The position numbers and the translations under genes are program-made. A stretch of DNA of 5,891 nucleotides from Actinomycetota bacterium (lineage in GTDB: Bacteria; Actinomycetota; Acidimicrobiia; Acidimicrobiales; GCA-2861595). Numbering within the stretch: position 1 is the first letter of the stretch; every line of letters begins with the position of its first letter. Below, piece by piece: positions 1 through 5,707 of this stretch. The notes under the pieces are model-generated. The model was given only the letters and a program-made list of their open reading frames with translations, was not told the DNA's origin and did no database searches. The stretch is taken from positions 1-5,891 of the forward strand of contig JADDQT010000120.1 of the NCBI GenBank assembly GCA_016781225.1, given 5' to 3'.

Positions 1-69
1 CCGTCGGCCCGCAGCCGCCGATCTGAGCGCTGTCTCCGGCGCCCAACCACTTCGCCACCCGTCACGGCG

Positions 70-75
70 CACAAT
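70..75 (+). promoter_or_regulatory. Possible -10 box upstream of the membrane protein gene
   Basis: CACAAT matches four of six bases of TATAAT. It would place transcription start near 82-84 and give a leader of about 34 bases before the GTG at 117. I see no convincing -35 element 16-18 bases upstream. An almost identical box precedes the small gene at 4793. Weak evidence, based on one short match. Confidence 0.22.
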
Positions 76-100
76 GGATGGCGATGGACGAGGTCGGTAC

Positions 101-108
101 GAGGAGGG
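101..108 (+). promoter_or_regulatory. Strong Shine-Dalgarno sequence that sets the start of the membrane protein
   Basis: GAGGAGGG lies 8 bases before the GTG at 117, an ideal spacing. The in-frame ATG codons at 78 and 84 lie upstream of this site and have no Shine-Dalgarno sequence of their own. The site therefore favours GTG 117 over the longer reading. Confidence 0.7.
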
Positions 109-116
109 TCCTCACA

Positions 117-794
117 GTGCGCGGGATAAGCCGGGCTCTGGTCAGGGAACACCGGAAAGGCGTGGGCATCTTCGTCGTCCTCGCAGCAGCCTGGCTGACC
201 ATGGCACTGGGCACGGCCGGCTGGCAGCTCGAGTTCCTGCCATCGCCGGTGCGGCAACACTTCAACCCTGACGCCGAGCGGAAGCTGTTCGCTCTGGTAT
301 CAGCGGCAGCACTCCTCTTCGCAGCAGTGTCGATGGCCGCGGCCTGGCGACGAGGAGCCCTTCCGCGCACAAGCGTCATTCTGGGAGCCGTACTGGCGGG
401 CATGGCCGTCGACGAGTGGCTGGAGCTTCACGAACGCTTCGAGCGTCGGCTGGATACGGACTGGAATGCTCTCTACTTGCCCCTCGTGGTGTGCGCGGGA
501 CTCTCAGGGCTGATTGCCGTCCGGCGCCTGTGGCCCGAGCGATCGTCCTTCCTACTGCTTGCAGGTGGCGCCTGCTGGTTCGCCGCCTACCTCTTGGAGG
601 ACCTTCAGTGGGACGCCGCGGACACGATGCACCCGAACTACCTCTGGCTGATGATTGCGGAGGAGTTGCTGGAGCTCGGCGGCTCTCTACTGCTTGCCGC
701 TGCCGCGCTGCTGGCTTGCTTCGAGATGGCCCACCGCCGCCGACCACAGACGTCTGTCCCCCAGAGCGTTCGCTCCTCAGGCGAACCGACCTGA
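117..794 (+). CDS. Polytopic membrane protein of unknown function
   Basis: The product is 225 residues from the GTG at 117, chosen because of the GAGGAGGG site 8 bases upstream; starting at ATG 78 would add 13 residues (ATG 84 would add 11). About six hydrophobic helices can be read: residues 15-33, 56-77, 83-98, 117-135, 143-160 and 183-203. The N-terminus and tail are basic and hydrophilic. Charged residues cluster at helix edges: DEWLELHERF at 99-108, EDLQWD at 161-166, H172, and EELLEL at 182-187. They resemble motifs in membrane proteins that bind metals or act as hydrolases, but I cannot assign a family. It converges with the DUF4012 gene across an 85-base gap (795-879) in which I see no clear terminator. 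Its codons use more A/T at third positions than its neighbours: 7 of the first 30, against 3 of the first 30 in the cyclophilin gene. It may therefore be a more recent or weakly expressed gene. Function unknown. Confidence 0.8.
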   Translation: MRGISRALVREHRKGVGIFVVLAAAWLTMALGTAGWQLEFLPSPVRQHFNPDAERKLFALVSAAALLFAAVSMAAAWRRGALPRTSVILGAVLAGMAVDEWLELHERFERRLDTDWNALYLPLVVCAGLSGLIAVRRLWPERSSFLLLAGGACWFAAYLLEDLQWDAADTMHPNYLWLMIAEELLELGGSLLLAAAALLACFEMAHRRRPQTSVPQSVRSSGEPT

Positions 795-879
795 TCCTCT
801 GCGGGTGCTGTTCGCGGGTTGAGCGCTCGCTCCGGGCGCGGCTCGCGGACTGCGACCAGGGACCTGCACGCCCCGCTGC

Positions 880-2646
880 TCAGAGCTCTATCTCTCGCGC
901 CGGGCCCGACTCGAAGGACGCCCCCGGAGCCGTCCAGCGGATGGCCGGGACGCGAGCGGACGGCTCCACCCGCAGCGCCGGGTGGTCGGCGGGGAGGCGG
1001 AATCTGAACGTGAGGGCCTGAGCCGATCCCTTCTTGACGGTGACGGGAACGGCCACGACCTTTGTGGGGCCGTCGGGACCGGCGGCGACAAAGGTCTCCC
1101 TCCCCTCCACGGTCACCGCGTCGGCCTTGGCCGGGAGGTTGACGCTCACGATGCCCGTGTAGTCCCCGTATTCGACCCCCAGGCCCGGGTAGGGACCGGC
1201 CACGTAGGGCGCCTCGCCGTCCGGTGTGGTGTTCTGGAGCAGCACGTCGAGGACGGCGCTCAGGGACCGGCCGGAGCGTTCGAAGCGCAGCTTGGATTCC
1301 ACGTCCAGGAACCGGTCGAGCTTGTTGGCGCCCCTGTTGAGCACCGACACCGCCAGCGACCTGGGGCCGAGGGTTCCGTCGACCTTGGCCGCAGACCAGG
1401 CCCGCTGCTCGGGAGGCCGAGCCGACCAGGCCAGGAGGTGGCGGCCACGAGCGGCCTCGGCCAACCCCGACGCCAGGCCGCCCACGTTCCAGTCTCTCTG
1501 CTGGAGGGCCTCGAGCGATCTCTTGGCGATCAGCCCGAGCTGCTCTCGGCGGGCAGTCTGGCTGTCGGAGGCCGCAACCCCGGCGTACTGGTCGTGGAGT
1601 AGGAGGTCGTCCACGTCTTCGGCGGTCACCGTTCGATCGCCCACCTTGACCGGCCCGGTGGCCCGCAAAAGGCCCTGCAGGGTGATCGGGTCGAGCGCCA
1701 GCACGCCGTCGACCGGTTGGCCACCACGCGCCGTCCACATCCGAGATGCCAGCTCGGCGTTGGCGGGGAACCGGGGGGTGAGGCCGAGGTTGCGCCACTC
1801 CCGGTTCGGTATGAGATCCCCCCAGCGGGCGGCAAGGTCCGGGTCCTCGATGGGCGGGGCGGCCGCCGGGCCCAGCATGAGGTCGAAGGTCGGGCGGAAG
1901 TCGCTCAGCGAGAAGTCACCGTTGGCCGTCTGCAGCTCGCCTGCGCTGAGGAACATCCCCGAACCTGCCCGCATCTCGGAGTTGTTGGCGGCCAGGACGA
2001 GGTAGCGCCGGGGGCCCGACAGCATGGTGGCCAGCCCCTCCAGGGCGGTGCCGCTGTCCCGCAGGCCCGCACGAGCATCCGTCACCTTCTCCTCCAGCTC
2101 CCGTCGCTTCGACGCCAGAGGTCCGACCAGCGCCCGCCCCGGCCCGAGCTCCACGGACCGCAGCCGGGCCTCGGCACTGCCAGACAACCGGGAGAGGTCG
2201 CGCATGAGCACGATGCGCTCCGGACCGGTGGCGTGCGGCTTTTCCAGGATCTGCTTGGCCTCGCCCACCACGTCAACTCCGATCCCGCTGACCTCGGCGG
2301 CCGCCCGGGTGAGCGCCTCGCCCGACCGCAGCTGCCGGCCCACCACGGGCAGCAGCCGCAGCGGTGCCAGCACTGGGCTTCCCATCAGGCGGCTCGAGCT
2401 TCGGAAAGACGTCCTCGCCTTGGTCAGCGGCTCCGTGGCCCGGCCCTCCAGCAGGTCACCGGGCGACGAGTGGGCTCGGGCCTCCTCCACCATGGCCAGG
2501 CCCTCGGTGGCGTCGTTGCGAGCCCAGAGCAGCACCAGGGCCACGACCACCAGCCACACGGTCACGGCTACCAGCACCAGGGAGGCGGGCCTGAGCAGGC
2601 GGCGCCAACCGGTCCTCTGGCTCCGGGCAGGCGCGTTGGCGCTCAT
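880..2646 (-). CDS. DUF4012 domain-containing membrane-anchored protein
   Basis: The product is 588 residues. A basic cytoplasmic N-terminus (residues 1-20, with RRLLR) is followed by one transmembrane helix at about 21-42, and the rest is predicted to be outside the membrane. Residues 45-205 are mostly helical and charged. The DUF4012 signature follows at about 212-250: RRYLVLAANNSEMRAGSGMF at 213-232, the N-x-E-x-R plus glycine-rich pattern of this family. The C-terminal third, about 440-588, looks beta-rich. The biochemical function of DUF4012 is not established; members are widespread in actinobacteria and often lie near envelope polysaccharide genes, so an envelope role is an inference. 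The gene starts 48 bases after the lysC stop on the same strand and is probably cotranscribed with it. The ATG at 2646 has GGAG touching it (no spacing) and no well-placed ribosome site, so the start rests mainly on the basic N-terminus and membrane anchor. No later start keeps the anchor intact. Confidence 0.88.
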   Translation of the reverse strand: MSANAPARSQRTGWRRLLRPASLVLVAVTVWLVVVALVLLWARNDATEGLAMVEEARAHSSPGDLLEGRATEPLTKARTSFRSSSRLMGSPVLAPLRLLPVVGRQLRSGEALTRAAAEVSGIGVDVVGEAKQILEKPHATGPERIVLMRDLSRLSGSAEARLRSVELGPGRALVGPLASKRRELEEKVTDARAGLRDSGTALEGLATMLSGPRRYLVLAANNSEMRAGSGMFLSAGELQTANGDFSLSDFRPTFDLMLGPAAAPPIEDPDLAARWGDLIPNREWRNLGLTPRFPANAELASRMWTARGGQPVDGVLALDPITLQGLLRATGPVKVGDRTVTAEDVDDLLLHDQYAGVAASDSQTARREQLGLIAKRSLEALQQRDWNVGGLASGLAEAARGRHLLAWSARPPEQRAWSAAKVDGTLGPRSLAVSVLNRGANKLDRFLDVESKLRFERSGRSLSAVLDVLLQNTTPDGEAPYVAGPYPGLGVEYGDYTGIVSVNLPAKADAVTVEGRETFVAAGPDGPTKVVAVPVTVKKGSAQALTFRFRLPADHPALRVEPSARVPAIRWTAPGASFESGPAREIEL

Positions 2647-2694
2647 CTCCGGGCGGGTGTCAGAGGAGGACCTTCGTTGGCGCCGGGGTGGACG

Positions 2695-3165
2695 TCAAAG
2701 GCCGAAGGCGGCATGGAGGCTCTGGACGGCTCGTTCGACGTCGTCGCTGTGCACGACACAGGAGATGCGAATGGGCGAGGTCGAGATCATCTCGATGTTG
2801 ATGGCCTCGTCGGCCAGGGTCTCGAACATGGTGGCGGCGATGCCCGGATGGGTCTTCATTCCCGCACCGATCAGGGACACGTTGGCGACGTCGGGGTCGG
2901 CGAGGACGTCGTTTGCCCCGATCTCCTCCGCGTGAGACCGGCAGACCTGGAGGCTCACGTCGAGGAAGGCCTTGGGCACCGTAAAGGAGATGTCGGTGGT
3001 GCCGCCTATGGACACGTTCTGCTCGATCATCCCCACGTTGACGTGCTCGTCGGCCAGCGATCGGAAGAGGCGGGCGGCGATGCCCGGCCGGTCCGGGACG
3101 TGGGTGACCGTCACCTTGGCCTCCGAGGTGTCGTGCACCACCGCCGAGATGATCGCTTGCTCCAT
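2695..3165 (-). CDS. lysC: Probable aspartate kinase beta subunit from an internal in-frame start
   Basis: In several bacteria, including Bacillus subtilis and Corynebacterium glutamicum, lysC encodes a full alpha chain and a shorter beta chain made from an internal start; the two assemble into an alpha2beta2 enzyme regulated by lysine and threonine. Here the ATG of residue 256 (3163-3165) is preceded by GGAGGAG at 3172-3178, six bases upstream, the best ribosome binding site in this gene. The product would be 156 residues and contain both ACT domains and nothing of the kinase domain. The start falls exactly in the hydrophilic linker (about residues 242-258) between kinase and ACT domains. 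What I see is the site and its position; that it is used is inferred from the family. Confidence 0.68.
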   Translation of the reverse strand: MEQAIISAVVHDTSEAKVTVTHVPDRPGIAARLFRSLADEHVNVGMIEQNVSIGGTTDISFTVPKAFLDVSLQVCRSHAEEIGANDVLADPDVANVSLIGAGMKTHPGIAATMFETLADEAINIEMISTSPIRISCVVHSDDVERAVQSLHAAFGL

Positions 3166-3930
3166 GGACGACTCCTCCGCTCTTCTCTTCTCCGCCTCCT
3201 CGGCGGAGACCACCCACGTTCCAGGTTCCCAGGTGAAGCTGGACCGGACGTGGAGCGGGACGGCGTGGTTGCGGGCGAACTCCACTGAACGGGTCTCGGG
3301 CTTCGGGCAGCCGCTGGCCGACATCTCCAGCATCTCCTCGAACGACAGCTCGCGCAGCTTCCGCGCCGACGGCTCGATCCTCGGATCGGCGGTGAAGACC
3401 CCGGAGACGTCCGTGTAGAGCTCGCACACGTCGGCGCCGAGGGCGTGGGCCAGAGCAACGGCCGTGGTGTCGGAACCGCCCCGGCCGAGGAAGGTGACGT
3501 CGCGGTCGCTCGACACGCCCTGGGCACCGCCCACCACCGGGACCCGGCCAGACTCCAGCGCCTGGCGCAGGCGCTCGCTGCGGACCTCGAGGATCTTCGC
3601 CCTGGTGTGGAGGGTGTCGGTGATGAGGCCGGCCTGGCTCCCGGTGAAGGAGGAGGACGGGCAGTCCAGCTCGGCGAGGGCCATGCACAGCAGCGCCATT
3701 GCCTTGCGCTCGCCTGCGGTGATGAGCATGTCCAGCTCCCGCCCCGGCTGGACATCGGAGACCTGCGCGGCCAGGTGAAGCAGCTCGTCGGTCTCCCTGC
3801 CCATGGCGCTGACCACCACCACCACCTCAAAGCCCTGCCGGCGAGTGCGGGCCACATGGTCGGCCACGGAGCGGATGCGCTCGGCGTCGGCCAGGGAGGT
3901 GCCGCCGAACTTCTGGACGACCAGGGACAC
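2695..3930 (-). CDS. lysC: Aspartate kinase (aspartokinase), alpha subunit
   Basis: Phosphorylates L-aspartate with ATP to 4-phospho-L-aspartate, the first step towards lysine, threonine, methionine and diaminopimelate. The product is 411 residues, normal for the actinobacterial type. Kinase domain motifs are visible in order: KFGGTS at 7-12, SAMG at 41-44, TAGE at 71-74, FTGSQAG at 95-101, GRGGSDTT at 149-156 and YTDVSGVFTADPR at 172-184. Two ACT domains follow, about 263-325 (VPDRPGIAARLF, QNVS, TTDISFT) and about 350-411 (GAGMKTHPGI, then EMISTSPIRIS). These elements fit feedback control by lysine and threonine, as known for the family. One key stretch is odd: residues 207-214 read GCPKPETR where the family has GAKVL-type sequence (see findings). 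The GTG start at 3930 has no Shine-Dalgarno sequence but sits 6 bases after a TACGCT box, so it is probably leaderless. Downstream is a DUF4012 gene rather than asd, a common lysC partner. Confidence 0.95.
   Translation of the reverse strand: MSLVVQKFGGTSLADAERIRSVADHVARTRRQGFEVVVVVSAMGRETDELLHLAAQVSDVQPGRELDMLITAGERKAMALLCMALAELDCPSSSFTGSQAGLITDTLHTRAKILEVRSERLRQALESGRVPVVGGAQGVSSDRDVTFLGRGGSDTTAVALAHALGADVCELYTDVSGVFTADPRIEPSARKLRELSFEEMLEMSASGCPKPETRSVEFARNHAVPLHVRSSFTWEPGTWVVSAEEAEKRRAEESSMEQAIISAVVHDTSEAKVTVTHVPDRPGIAARLFRSLADEHVNVGMIEQNVSIGGTTDISFTVPKAFLDVSLQVCRSHAEEIGANDVLADPDVANVSLIGAGMKTHPGIAATMFETLADEAINIEMISTSPIRISCVVHSDDVERAVQSLHAAFGL
3172..3178 (-). promoter_or_regulatory. Internal Shine-Dalgarno sequence for the lysC beta subunit
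   Basis: On the minus strand GGAGGAG lies 6 bases before the in-frame ATG at 3165. The full-length start at 3930 has no such site, so the two products would be initiated by different mechanisms. Confidence 0.6.
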
Positions 3931-3936
3931 GGGGGG

Positions 3937-3942
3937 AGCGTA
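3937..3942 (-). promoter_or_regulatory. Putative -10 box of lysC
   Basis: On the minus strand TACGCT fits the actinobacterial TANNNT pattern. Six C residues separate it from the GTG at 3930, so transcription would begin at or beside the first base of the start codon. I see no clear -35 element. A short inverted repeat, CGGTG-GCCT-CACCG at 3944-3957, fills the spacer just upstream and could be an operator, but at 5 bp it may be chance. Confidence 0.5.
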
Positions 3943-3997
3943 GCGGTGGCCTCACCGGGAGCCCATGCACGCCACGCGGCGAGATCCGTTGGCCCAC

Positions 3998-4003
3998 TAG
4001 TTT
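3998..4003 (+). promoter_or_regulatory. Putative -10 box of the cyclophilin gene
   Basis: TAGTTT fits TANNNT and ends 7 bases before the TTG at 4011, again the spacing expected for a leaderless transcript. It lies in the same 80-base divergent region as the lysC box. No convincing -35 element is visible 16-18 bases upstream. Confidence 0.45.
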
Positions 4004-4010
4004 TGCCGCC

Positions 4011-4754
4011 TTGGCCACCAACAAGCGGCAGCGGCAGAAGCAGGCTCAACAGGCACGGCGCGCCTACATCCAGGCCCAGCAGCGGCGCGCCCAGAAGCGG
4101 CGCAAGGCGCTGGCGGGCGTGGCGCTCCTGTTGGTCATGGGCCTGGTGGTCGGCGCCTTTGCCAGCACCGGTGGGCGCGACGAGGAGCCGGATGCCGCAC
4201 CGAAGGGGCCGGACTGCTCACCTGTCGCCGGCAAGAGCACCTTCCCCGCTCCCCCGCCGGACACCATCGACAAGGCCAAGACCTATCGGGCCGTTGTCCA
4301 GACCGACGTCGGCACCTTCACCATCGACCTCGACGACGAGAAGGCACCGAAGACGGTCAACAACTTCGTCTTCCTGGCCCGGAACCAGTTCTACGACTGC
4401 GTCCCCTTCCACAGGGTGATCCCCGGCTTCGTGGTCCAGGGCGGCGACGGCGAGAAGGGCACCGGGAGCGGGGGCCCGGGCTACACGATCCCCGACGAGC
4501 TCCCAGCCGCAGGTCCCTACCCGGAAGGAGGGCTGGCCATGGCCAACACCGGCCAGCCGAACAGCGGTGGGAGCCAGTTCTTCATCGTCACCGGCCCCCA
4601 AGGCATGGGCCTTCAGCCCCAGTACAGCCTGTTCGGCATGGTCACCGAGGGCTTCGACGTGGTCAAGAAGATCGAGGCCGACGGCACTCCGGGCATGGAG
4701 GGCGAGCCCAAGGTGGTGCACAAGATGCTGAAGGTGACTATCACCGAGTCCTGA
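4011..4754 (+). CDS. Membrane-anchored cyclophilin-type peptidyl-prolyl cis-trans isomerase
   Basis: Catalyses cis-trans isomerisation of proline peptide bonds, here predicted outside the membrane. The product is 247 residues. A very basic, glutamine-rich N-terminus (residues 4-32) is followed by one transmembrane helix at about 34-51, a proline-rich linker to about 86, and a cyclophilin domain at about 90-246. Family motifs are clear: FHRVIPGFVVQGGD at 133-146, MANT at 177-180, GSQFFI at 187-192 and LFGMV at 207-211. The catalytic arginine is R135 (R55 in human CypA), with F140, Q143 and F191 also kept. The positions of CypA W121 and H126 are G200 and Y205 by my alignment, so high cyclosporin affinity is unlikely. 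The start is the TTG at 4011; no ATG or GTG in frame lies upstream within the divergent region, and the first in-frame ATG downstream (residue 43) is inside the anchor. No Shine-Dalgarno sequence precedes it. Confidence 0.92.
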   Translation: MATNKRQRQKQAQQARRAYIQAQQRRAQKRRKALAGVALLLVMGLVVGAFASTGGRDEEPDAAPKGPDCSPVAGKSTFPAPPPDTIDKAKTYRAVVQTDVGTFTIDLDDEKAPKTVNNFVFLARNQFYDCVPFHRVIPGFVVQGGDGEKGTGSGGPGYTIPDELPAAGPYPEGGLAMANTGQPNSGGSQFFIVTGPQGMGLQPQYSLFGMVTEGFDVVKKIEADGTPGMEGEPKVVHKMLKVTITES

Positions 4755-4779
4755 GCTTCGATGCTCCCTCGATCTCGGG

Positions 4780-4785
4780 CACAAT
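4780..4785 (+). promoter_or_regulatory. Possible -10 box of the small cysteine-containing gene
   Basis: CACAAT matches four of six bases of TATAAT and ends 7 bases before the GTG at 4793. It lies within a 6-bp inverted repeat, CTCGAT (4768-4773) and ATCGAG (4784-4789), with a 10-base loop, which could be an operator or a weak hairpin between this gene and the cyclophilin gene. Readthrough from upstream remains possible. Confidence 0.3.
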
Positions 4786-4792
4786 CGAGCCT

Positions 4793-5077
4793 GTGAGCAA
4801 GGCCAAGCGCAGGCGCCAGCGGGCGAACCGGCAGGCCCGGGCCGAAGCCGACCAGCCGATCCCTGACCTCACCGACGCCGGCCTGGATCAGTTGCTGGCC
4901 GACGTCACCGTGCGCGCCGACTGCGAACACGCCTCCACCAGGGAGACACCGGACGGCTTGGTCCTCACCCGCTGCGCCGTTGACGCCGACGTCGCCGGAG
5001 GGTGCCCCCCCGACTGTGGCCGCTTCGAGAAGCGCCGCGTGGGTGGCATCGGGCTCGGGCTCGGCGCCGTAGTCTGA
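4793..5077 (+). CDS. Small conserved-looking protein with a four-cysteine pattern, function unknown
   Basis: The product is 94 residues from the GTG at 4793, 38 bases after the cyclophilin stop. The first 17 residues are very basic (KAKRRRQRANRQAR) and are followed by an acidic helix-like stretch at about 19-40. The core carries C44, H46, C61, C71 and C75, ending in the block CPPDCGRFEKRR at 71-82; this C-x3-C with spaced cysteines could bind zinc or an iron-sulfur cluster, which is inference from the pattern alone. The tail is a short glycine-rich segment (GGIGLGLG). No signal peptide or membrane helix is evident, so it is probably cytoplasmic and possibly binds nucleic acid. No Shine-Dalgarno sequence precedes the GTG; it may be leaderless or read from the cyclophilin transcript. 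I do not recognise a named family. The coding call rests on the consistent start context, composition and fit between its neighbours. Confidence 0.72.
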   Translation: MSKAKRRRQRANRQARAEADQPIPDLTDAGLDQLLADVTVRADCEHASTRETPDGLVLTRCAVDADVAGGCPPDCGRFEKRRVGGIGLGLGAVV

Positions 5078-5117
5078 GACAGGTCCGGCGTACCCCACGG
5101 GGGCGTCATCGCCTGTC
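5078..5117. terminator. Possible bidirectional terminator between convergent genes
   Basis: Two genes converge with only 28 bases between their stop codons. The region holds an outer inverted repeat, GACAGG (5078-5083) and CCTGTC (5112-5117), around an inner CCCC/GGGG pairing near 5093-5103. The right arm lies inside the end of the hydrolase gene. There is no U-tract and the stems are interrupted, so this is a weak candidate. Confidence 0.22.
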
Positions 5118-5693
5118 GACGGTGGGCGCAGAGAGCCATTCCGCCACCGACGTGGCAACCAGGGCGTCGGCGCCCTCGAGGCCGTGGCCCCTCCCCTCGA
5201 TCCACACGTGTGTCACCGCACCGGCGACTTGGGCTGTGGCCGCTTCGAGCTCTTCCGGCGTGGCGAAGGCGTCACGGGTGCCGGACATGAACAGGCAGGG
5301 GACCTCGATGGCCGGGAAATGCTCCGTCCGCATCCGCTCTGGGCGTCCCGGGGGGTGGAGCGGATAGGAGATCAGCACAAGCCCGCCTGTCGGCAGCCCC
5401 TCGGCCACTGCCATCGAGCACATGCGCCCGCCCATGGAGCGCCCGCCCAGCACGACCCGCTCAGGCAACAGCCGGGCCCGAGCGGCGAGGGCGGTGGCCT
5501 CCTCGACGACACAGGCCACGAGCCGGGGCGCCCGGTCGGGCGCCTTTCGGCCGGCTCGACGGTAGGGGAAGTCGACCCGTGCGACGGGCATCGGCGCCAC
5601 GGCCGCCTCGATGGCGATCAGGGAGGGATGGTTGCGATCGCTGCCCGCGCCGGGAGTGAGCAGCAGGGCGCCCGGGCGTTCTTCGGGCGTCAC
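5106..5693 (-). CDS. Alpha/beta hydrolase, KANL3/Tex30-like (dienelactone hydrolase-like)
   Basis: The product is 195 residues, a compact single alpha/beta-hydrolase domain without lid or signal peptide, so probably cytoplasmic. Family features in order: TPGAGSDRNHPSL at 13-25 (the oxyanion-side loop typical of KANL3/Tex30-like proteins), VDFPYRRAG at 40-48, the nucleophile elbow GRSMGGR at 84-90 with S86, LISYPLHPPGRPE at 107-119, GTRDAF at 138-143 with the acid D141, and GRGHGL at 167-172 with H170. The Ser-Asp-His triad is complete, so it is likely active, but the substrate is unknown. The GTG start at 5693 has AGGGAG at 5702-5707, 8 bases upstream. That site overlaps the TAG stop of the preceding gene, leaving 12 bases between the two genes, so they are very likely an operon with coupled translation. 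Confidence 0.88.
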   Translation of the reverse strand: MTPEERPGALLLTPGAGSDRNHPSLIAIEAAVAPMPVARVDFPYRRAGRKAPDRAPRLVACVVEEATALAARARLLPERVVLGGRSMGGRMCSMAVAEGLPTGGLVLISYPLHPPGRPERMRTEHFPAIEVPCLFMSGTRDAFATPEELEAATAQVAGAVTHVWIEGRGHGLEGADALVATSVAEWLSAPTVDRR

Positions 5694-5701
5694 CGGCGGC
5701 G

Positions 5702-5707
5702 CTCCCT
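5702..5707 (-). promoter_or_regulatory. Shine-Dalgarno sequence overlapping the upstream stop codon
   Basis: On the minus strand AGGGAG shares its first two bases with the TAG stop (5706-5708) of the upstream gene and lies 8 bases before the GTG at 5693. This arrangement suggests translational coupling and decides the hydrolase start. Confidence 0.6.

Noticed and set aside
3..26. Possible end of an upstream gene, an open frame closing at TGA 24-26
   Set aside because: Only seven codons are visible and they match nothing; too short to support a feature.
78..116. Longer N-terminus of the membrane protein from ATG 78 or ATG 84
   Set aside because: Neither has a Shine-Dalgarno sequence, whereas GTG 117 has GAGGAGGG at ideal spacing. 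ATG 84 could be a leaderless start behind CACAAT, so the longer form is not excluded.
795..879. Terminator between the convergent membrane protein and DUF4012 genes
   Set aside because: I found only short palindromes such as GAGCGCTC and a 4-bp CAGG/CCTG stem, with no U-tract or stable hairpin.
638..1798. A 386-codon minus-strand frame overlapping the end of the membrane protein and part of the DUF4012 gene
   Set aside because: It is in another frame of the DUF4012 coding strand, is rich in R, P and G, and shows no domain; the DUF4012 reading has clear family motifs.
1717..3288. A 523-codon open frame on the plus strand across lysC and the DUF4012 gene
   Set aside because: It is antisense to two well-supported genes, has low-complexity composition rich in G, R, H and Q, and has no recognisable domain. 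Long antisense frames are expected at this GC content.
3445..4419. A 324-codon plus-strand frame spanning the lysC start and part of the cyclophilin gene
   Set aside because: It crosses two confident genes and the divergent promoter region, and its translation is low complexity.
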